Positions 57,193 to 64,000 of a stretch of DNA of 64,000 bases are shown here, one piece after another. The notes under the pieces were generated by a model. It had not been told where the DNA came from. It ran no database searches and worked only from the letters and a program-made list of their open reading frames with translations. The stretch lies in NCBI GenBank assembly GCA_012931725.1, contig CM022946.1, forward strand, positions 112,718,093-112,782,092, read 5' to 3'. A program made the translations under genes and the position numbers. Each line of letters begins with the position of its first letter. The first letter of the stretch is position 1. This DNA is from Litsea cubeba (taxonomy: Eukaryota > Streptophyta > Magnoliopsida > Laurales > Lauraceae).

Positions 57193-60071
57193 CTACAAAA
57201 AATCAGGAGCTCCACCAAAAATGGTCTATAGCCAAAATTTTAGCTCCTCAGGCAAACTCTTGGCCTCGGCCATCATAGTTTCTAAGGCACGCTTCTTCAG
57301 GAACTTGCCATGAGATGCTGGAGAAGGCTATAACCCTTCTTTTATACCGGGAAGCTTATCCCGAGCATTTTTCCATTGTTTGTCTTCTTAAAACTTCCTT
57401 TTGAAAACTTGATCGGCATCTGCGACCCGGCGAATCAGAGCACTCTCCCTGTCACGAGCCTCTATTATAACAGCCCACTTGGCCGCGACTTGTGCCTTCA
57501 AGTGCTCAAGATGTTTCTTGGCCTCATCGACCACCCTATCAAGGATGTTAAGGTCGTGCCTCAACCCGATGATGGCTAGCTCTTCTAAGTTCTTCTATCA
57601 GACTACCAGCTTCCTGCTCTATGTAGCCTCATTCAGGTTAGACTCAGCCTTGTTAGCAGGATCCAAGAACATCTCCTTGAAGAACTGGTCATCAGGGAAG
57701 TCCATGGTCTCAAACCACTTGTCACCCAGTGCAATGATCCAATCAACGATCGGCCTGGCACCTGTGACATCCAAACCAACTTCTTCGGCATCAGTGAGAA
57801 TCTCCTACACATGCTAGATCATACCAAATCCTGCATCCAAGTGCCTAGAAAGGAGAGTCTCAATCCAAGAGCTCAAAACCCATGCTAAAACCTTCTTCGC
57901 AAGTAAGTAGAAGAGATGGCCCAGATGAAGATTCGCCTCGCTACGTCGGTCGGCTGCTCATGTCATGCCCCGTTGGAAGAGTAACAAAAGAACTATTTCC
58001 AATCGGAGCAACCGGGGAAGGAATCTCATCACGAGTTCTTGCCTCTGTCGTGTCAGAACTGGTTGTAGGAGTCTCTACCTCTGGATCAACCTCTGGCATC
58101 CCTTGCTCTGGTTCTGAAGGAAGCGATGGACACTCTTCTGTCACTACAAAACCTGCCAAAGAAACACAAAAAGGTATGAATATGATCATGTTTGAAAATC
58201 ATTATCAGGGTTATTACTACAAAATTCCTTCTTTGATGACCGGCGGAATGCTCTCTTCCTCCATGAACTCATCGGAAGCATCGTCAACATTTGCATCCAT
58301 CGATGGTTCAAAGTCATTGGAATCTGTGGTAAATCAGCTGACACAAAAAAAAATGTTAGCAAATCAAACCGCAGGCCAAAAAAAACAGAGAGAGAAAAAG
58401 AAGTCATACTAATCGGAGATTCTGGATTCATTCCAGAGTCCCTTAGTTCTCCTTCAGGTGCCTCCACTGGATCTGTCACCGCCTCATCGGTCGGAACCTT
58501 AGGCATCGCCAAGTCTTCCTGCACTAAAAAAAAAGAAAAGAAAAAATAGAAAGCAAATCAGAACATGGAAAATCCCATGAAAGGAATGGAAAGAGAAAGA
58601 GGAAGAATTATACTTTCACCGACAGTCTCTTCTTCCCGGCCTCTCTTTTCTGGAGGCTCGTCAACATTTTCTGGCACCTCCTCATTGATAGTAAGAGGGA
58701 CTTCCATATCAGGAGAGTCTTCGTGTTGCTCCTTGCTGTGATGCTGACTCATCTTCCTCTTACCTCTATGGGCTCACTTCTTAGAGGAACCTGCCCCGCT
58801 GTCAGAGTCAGGTTTTCCACTTGACTCCTCACTGGATGGTCTACCCTTGTCAGTAGAGTCCACGAAAGCTCACCTCTGTGCCGCTTACATCCAAGCATCA
58901 AGCTCAGCTTCCTCCTGTTCTAACTGCTCTAAAGCCTAATCAGGTATTTCTCGAACAGCTTCAGAACCAATGACGCCTTGGTCACCGAGAAAGCCTATCT
59001 TGTGCTTCTCTCCAGAAAGGAAGGCCCAAACTTCCTCTCACCAGACCCCATCCGACTTTCCAAGGCCTTTTCCAGACGATAGCTTCACATCAAGCTCCTT
59101 CTTGGAAAGCGCCCGATATGCCAAAAAGCTCTCCGCGAACCACTTCGCAAAGCCGGCAGTCCGGGAAGTCGACAATACAGGATAGGAAATCATGGCTGTA
59201 GTGTCTTCGGCACTATAGAAAGCCCATACGTTTCTCCCATCCTGCAAACCTCCAAAGCACTTCACCATGCTTGAAAGCGCTCCAACAACGCCTTGAGAAA
59301 AGCCCAACTGCAAAGTAAAGCGAGAAGGTACATACGGCTGGATATCGATGAAAAGATGTATGCGGTACACCATTGTGCCGACACGTACGCTGAAAAGCCA
59401 CTCCTTCTCTGCATTTGTCAAGGAGTAATGCTTTCCCGACCCAACCCTGGTAAAGTCTCTGGAGACACCAAAGTCAAAAGCCTTCTTCCGCAACTCTGGA
59501 GAAAGCTTTACTGAAGACTACCCCCACCTCGACGTCCCTGAATCGTCAGATCCTCATGCGGGCAAACAAAAGTGAATCAGACACGGCCTTCCCCTTAGCC
59601 AGACGAATCATCGGAGGATCATCATCCGGTGCAGCACCCAGCCGATGGAAGCCTGGACAGTGGTATACATACCACGAATAGAAGATATGTGCTGAAAATA
59701 CCCTATTCATGGGAAGCCCAAGCCGAACCAAAAAAGCAGCAGCCTGCAGTTCGGTACACAAGTAGGAGTAAAGAACAGGCACTAAAGCAAGCCGCTCTCC
59801 AAACGCCATCTGAAAAGCCAAAAAAATACAATGCGGCCTGATGTGCGTTCCATCTCCTCCACCAAAAATAGCCTCACCTAGACAATAATTGAGGTAAATA
59901 GCGAGATCTATCCACAGTGCAATGTCAGAGCAAATGGCGTCTGTACTCACGAAGAAACCCCTAAACTCTTCTTGCATGGCCGAAGTCTTCTTCGAACCAG
60001 GATCCTGAGCCCTGGCTTCCGGAGTCGTGCTATCAGAAAATTCCTTACTGTCAAAAAAGTTAGGGAATGAA
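57193..60071 (-). pseudogene. Antisense PMD-type gene of element B, 5' truncated
   Basis: Same gene as in A and C. It starts at the left end of the 3' LTR inside the PMD-like domain. The 60067-59546 stretch includes YLNYCLGEAIF, FGERLALVPVLYSYLC and RLGLPMNRVFSAHIFYSWY. The conserved middle part (59493-59038) and basic/acidic segments follow, then the same introns as in A. The donor after the GTCGGTGAA exon end is seen near 58615 and the TTTGGCAG acceptor near 58150. The usual TGA is changed, so the frame runs on to TAG 57195-57193. Broken by stops and frameshifts. Confidence 0.72.
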
Positions 60072-61449
60072 TGTTTACAACAAAAAAAGTCGCATTGCCT
60101 CTCCAAACTCAAGAGAACTACATGAAACTGCAGCCTGCCATAAATAGGCAATGCTATTTCAAAAAATTCAAATCTTGTCAGAATCAAACAAAACTGCAAG
60201 ATCCTTCAAGACAGCCAAAAGAGGAGTACACAAGAAGTTTCGGGCCATTTGGCCTAACTTCAATTCTCCGGCAGCTGAAAAGGAGCTCCCCGCTGCGAAA
60301 GCATTAGAGACATGAAATCTTCAATCAGAGCTTATAGATAGTCTCAAATACATCCAAAAGGCACCACGTCAAGTTCCAAGTCAAACCGACAACGTTTGAC
60401 CTTACATCAACCCTCGAACAGCTAAATCAAGCCTCTCGGCGGCGAGAACCACCGAGGCCATCACTAATCAGACAGAGCACATGGACGGCTTCAACATGCT
60501 TACAAAGGGTTACACGTCAAGTTTCAGGTCATTTCGACAACATTTGACCATACTTTGACGCTTGGAAGCCAAATCAGGCCTCTCGGCGATGAAGCTCCCC
60601 GGGACCATGGTTTCCAAGACAGAGCCTATGGATCATCTCAAAATGACTCCAATAGGTTCCCTGTCAAATTTCAAGTCAATCGGACATCGGTTGACCACAC
60701 ATCAAAGCGTGACATCCCCCTCGCGATAAAAACAAGTATACTGGCAATAGGACCCCAAACGGCTTCAAAACTCAAACAAAAGCTTATGGTTGGTCTTACT
60801 TATTACTCAGGAGGCTTCACCCCGAATTTCAGGTCATTACGATATCGTTTGACCCAGTTTCAGCTTCTGACGGAAAATCGGCAGCTCTACGCGACAAAGT
60901 CTTTGACTTTCCCGGAAAATTGGAAACTTTGCACTCCAAAATGCAAGGATTCTCATCAAATTTTCTACAAGGAAATCAGGCCAATAAATGATAAAAAAAT
61001 GTCAAGAAGAAATACAGAGGAAAAAAGAATTGAAAAACATCAAAAATGGCCGCAAAATGGGACAAAATGGGGGAAATTCCCCCAGGGTCGCAGACCCCTA
61101 CGACCATGGAGCCCAGAATCGCCGGGTTCCCCCGGAAAGCCCGTTTTTCATTGTTTTTCGCTATTCAAAGCTTCCAACTCCTGGGATTTTCCAAAAATCA
61201 TACTTTTGAGGCACCAAATCCTTCAACATCCGTCAAAATCACGGGTTAATCATCAAGAGTATCAAAATCAACTGATCGCCAACCAGACAACCAAAAAAGT
61301 GTGCTTTCTACCCGACCGATCTAGAAATCGACAGGACAGATGACACCACCCGCTAATAGCAACCAATACCTGAAGTTTCATGGTCATCCGCTGTCTATCT
61401 ACATGAAGATCCATCAATGATCATCGCCAGAAGAATCCCAAAAGACGCG
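60072..61449 (+). repeat. 3' LTR of element B, truncated on the right
   Basis: It starts TGTTTACAACAAAAA, abutting the antisense gene without a purine tract, and is homologous to A 12516-13795. It ends at GACGCGA, where the leader of element D begins, so the TATA box, R and U5 are missing. A 262-codon open frame inside (60555-61343) is chance. Confidence 0.85.
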
Positions 61450-64000
61450 ACAAGGGTCCTCCAAAGGGGTTCATTAAGTAATCCAACCCTTACCTGGGGG
61501 CAATTCTATTAATCTAGATTTCATAAGACTGTGTTAGGAGGCCAATGTGCACTCTCTCGTCTTTTAAATAAAAATTTTTCAAAATATAAATTTTAAAATA
61601 AAAAATAAAAAATAAAAAATAAAAAAATTCAAAAAAAGTTCTTAAAAAAAATAAATAAATAAAAAATTAAAAAGAATTAAAAAAATATTTTTTAATCTTA
61701 AAAAAAATAAATAAATAAATAAATAATTTTTAAAAAAAATCTTCAAAAAAAAAAGAAGATTTTTTCAAAAAAAAAAATCTTCAAAAACAAAAACTTCCGT
61801 CATTTTTGGGTTCAGATCGGAGAAATTTTGGTCTCCTCCTTTCTGAGCACTGGCGCTCGCGGAAATCGTTGAGCCCGTGTTCAGATTGGAAAGCCTTTTA
61901 CTCTCTTAGATGAACCCAAAATTGACCTTTCAAAAAAAAAAAAACTCATCATTTTTGGATTCAGATCCGAGAAATTGTGGTTCATTCTCTTCTGGGGACT
62001 GGCGCTCGTGGAAATCGTTGAGCCCGTATTTGGGTCAAAATACCATTTGCTCTCTTTGATGAATCCAATCTTGACCTTTCAAAACATAGAATCTCATCTC
62101 ATGGATGCGGTCTCCAAACATTTGTGTCTAGCGATACTAGTACGCCCTTTCAGGGTCTACTGTATTCGCGACCGGCACATTTGTAACTCCAACCTTATAT
62201 TATTCTTACATCGAGCAAGCTCTGCTTCTCGATAAGTCAAATTTAGGTTCACAATTGCTTCTGGCAGTCACTGGGATGCTCATTCTGGGCTCACCATACT
62301 TGCGATCATAACAATTATACCATCTATGGTTTTTTGCCTTCTTCATATTGCTTGGGTCATATCCCTCGAGTGATTTGAAAAGACAAAACCATAGAACTTC
62401 CCATTTATGATCATAATATTCTTGTGATTACTAATGGATGTGGTCTTGTTTCAGGAAATTTTCGAAAACTAACAATGGCAGCTTCACTAACCATTACTTT
62501 CGATGAGAACAAGCACCAACTCATGCTTCAACAGAAGCAAAACACGCGCACTTACAAGCGCCCCATCAGCTGCCGAAGCGTCAACTCCCTCGGCAACTCT
62601 CTGAACTCCGGGTCGACCTCGACTCCTCGGACTATTGTCTTTGGGATGCTGGGACCATTCCCACTTCCCGAGGATCAAACTGCTCCTTCCAAGAATAAGA
62701 AGGTCGCCTCCCAACGTGTCGCTACCATGACACCAAAGGCGGGCACCAAAAGGCCCGAAGCCCGTGGCACCCCCACAAAGCCTCAACCCGCAAACGACCA
62801 GGTCTATCCCAAGACTTGGTCCCCAAGACCTTCACCAAAACAAAGAAGGTCCCAAACATCCACCAAGCCAGCATACTTGGCCCCACTCGAGGAGAACCAG
62901 TTCTACCCTCTTGCCTACATGAAAGAGGAGAGACCCATCTCCCACTTGATTCCCAAGTCAAACCAGCATGAGCCGGCTTGTTCTTACAAGCCCAAAATCA
63001 GATCATGTATCACAAGGCCTCTGCAATAACCTGCCAAGGCCCACAATCCTGCAGTTCAACCCTTCATCTATACGGGGGCCGAACTTGAAAAATTCAAAAC
63101 TTAGCTGCAGCAGGCGAAGGATCGGGTCCGCATCCTATCCTTACCTAGCTACAAAGAAGACAGGCTTGGCTGCTGTGCCCGAGGGAGCACATCCTTCATT
63201 GTCAAAGCCCAGCCAGAGCCGACCGAAGCTCAAATTGCTTGTCGTATACGCCGCCGCGTGTCGTATAGACAAAAGAGACTAGAGAAGCAAAGGATGCGGC
63301 CTCCTACACTTCAAGTCTCTCCCAAATGGGTCGAAAAAGAAAGACCCAACCAAGTGACCCGCAGCGTCTCCAGGACAAGAAGACATTCAGAAGAATCTCC
63401 TACTCCTTCAAACAAAGGATGACAGAGTGATCCTTCCTCGAGCTCTTCATCAAAAAGAATGAGCCCAAGCTCAGTCACCAGGACAGTTTCTTCATTCAAA
63501 TCTCGAGAGATGAACGTCCTGGCTACAAATTCTGAGCCACCACCTCGCAATCCACCTCAAGATGATGTGCTCACACGCATCCAGCAGTTAGAACAAGGCC
63601 AGCAGAGGATTGAAACTCTGATGGAAAACCTTCTCCTCACCTTCCAAAATTAGGTGAACAATGAACCTCTTCCGAATCATCAAGATGATGAGGTAAATGG
63701 AGAAGAAAATGAGTCACGCGCCCTTACCAAAAAGGATGTAGATAGTATCCTCGCAAAAGCAAAAGAAAAGGATATACTCAAAGAGCATGGGATCAAGCCA
63801 CCATATCCCTTATGGATGGACTCGGTCTCATTCCCCACAAAATTCAAGCATCCTACTCTCCAAACATATATGGAGAAAGGATCAGCCAAACAGCACGTCA
63901 TCCACTTTAAGATCTTGACGGGAGCTATCGCGGATCAAGATGCACTCAAGATCCGCCTCTTTACAAGTTCCCTAAAAGGTACAGCCTTCGATTGGTACTC
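61450..64000 (+). mobile_element. Tat-type element D, 5' LTR lost, continues past the window
   Basis: It begins within the leader at CAAGGGTCCTCCAAA, matching 21064 onward in B. It carries the AT tract (61555-61800), two second-family monomers (61797-62080), conserved leader, possible splice acceptor (62428-62454) and gag. No LTR precedes it. Confidence 0.85.
62475..64000 (+). pseudogene. gag: Gag of element D, best-preserved N-terminus, partial
   Basis: From ATG 62475 the frame continues to the window end without a frameshift, interrupted only by stops: TAA 63027-63029, TAG near 63103, TGA near 63419 (TGG in C) and TAG near 63651 (CAG in C). Sections: conserved start MAASLTITFDENKHQLMLQQ; basic Pro-rich block with TKRPEARGTPTKPQP; LQQAKDRVRIL; Arg-rich CRIRRRVSYRQKR; Ser-rich SVSRTRRHSEE; coiled RIQQLEQGQQRIETLMENLL; then the gag core up to GTAFDWY at the window edge. 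It shows the full N-terminal layout of the family's Gag. Confidence 0.85.

Larger units (their letters stand above)
18653..61449 (+). mobile_element. Tat-type Ty3/gypsy element B, split by two nested insertions
   Basis: Its parts are 5' LTR, leader, gag, protease and G-patch (18653-27109), then RT and RNase H (37265-39034), then second RNase H, integrase, repeats, antisense gene and truncated 3' LTR (54138-61449). The pieces join exactly when the LARD-like element (27110-37259) and element C (39035-54137) are removed with one copy of each 5-bp duplication. Without them it is about 17.5 kb. It is the only copy here with RT and RNase H. Its right end is lost where the 3' LTR joins element D. 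Confidence 0.85.

Noticed and set aside
60555..61343. A 262-codon open frame as a gene
   Set aside because: It lies wholly inside the U3 of a retrotransposon LTR, is broken in the other LTR copies, and has no recognisable domain.
18653..61449. Reading the separated RT and integrase segments as two independent elements
   Set aside because: The frame continues exactly across both insertions once one copy of AAAAC and of GGAAC is removed.
1..64000. tRNA, rRNA or other structured RNA genes
   Set aside because: No cloverleaf or conserved rRNA segment was recognised in the window.

Overview
The window is repeat-derived plant nuclear DNA with no recognisable host gene. The kingdom call rests on Ty3/gypsy elements of the Tat type, that is long GC-poor LTRs, no chromodomain, a long gap between integrase and 3' LTR, and an antisense gene with a plant mobile domain (PMD). 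It is also supported by a plant-type LINE ORF1 (DUF4283-like fold plus CCHC knuckle) and by an initiator-Met primer site in a second LTR element. The species cannot be named from the sequence.

Layout. (1) Positions 1-14992: Tat element A (+), whose 5' part lies outside the window. It keeps gag, protease, a G-patch and the end of integrase, but RT and RNase H are deleted. Then come minisatellites, an antisense PMD gene and a complete 3' LTR. (2) 14998-18652: older DNA with a LINE ORF1 relic and a second LINE fragment (zinc-binding RT tail) lying between the arms of a long imperfect inverted repeat. (3) 18653-61449: Tat element B (+), split twice. A 10150-bp non-coding LARD-like LTR element (27110-37259, duplication AAAAC) sits after the G-patch. 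A 15.1-kb antiparallel Tat element C (39035-54137, duplication GGAAC) sits inside its second RNase H. Rejoined conceptually, B has gag, PR, G-patch, RT, RNase H, a second RNase H and IN in order. (4) 61450-64000: start of Tat element D (+), joined directly to the truncated 3' LTR of B.

The most interesting system is the antisense gene in copies A, B and C. It encodes a PMD-like domain, a long conserved middle part, a basic patch and a helical tail. In A it has its own TATA box, a tiny first exon, and introns with GT-AG borders at positions shared between copies. Being antisense to the element's genomic RNA, these introns cannot be removed during retrotransposition, so the gene looks like a genomic host-gene capture carried in a spliceable state.

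All sense-strand coding regions are decayed. Most premature stops are glutamine or arginine codons turned into TAG, TAA or TGA by C-to-T change. A and B share four TAG codons at homologous places. Many one-base differences between the two nearly identical LARD LTRs are homopolymer indels, so some frameshifts elsewhere may be consensus errors.
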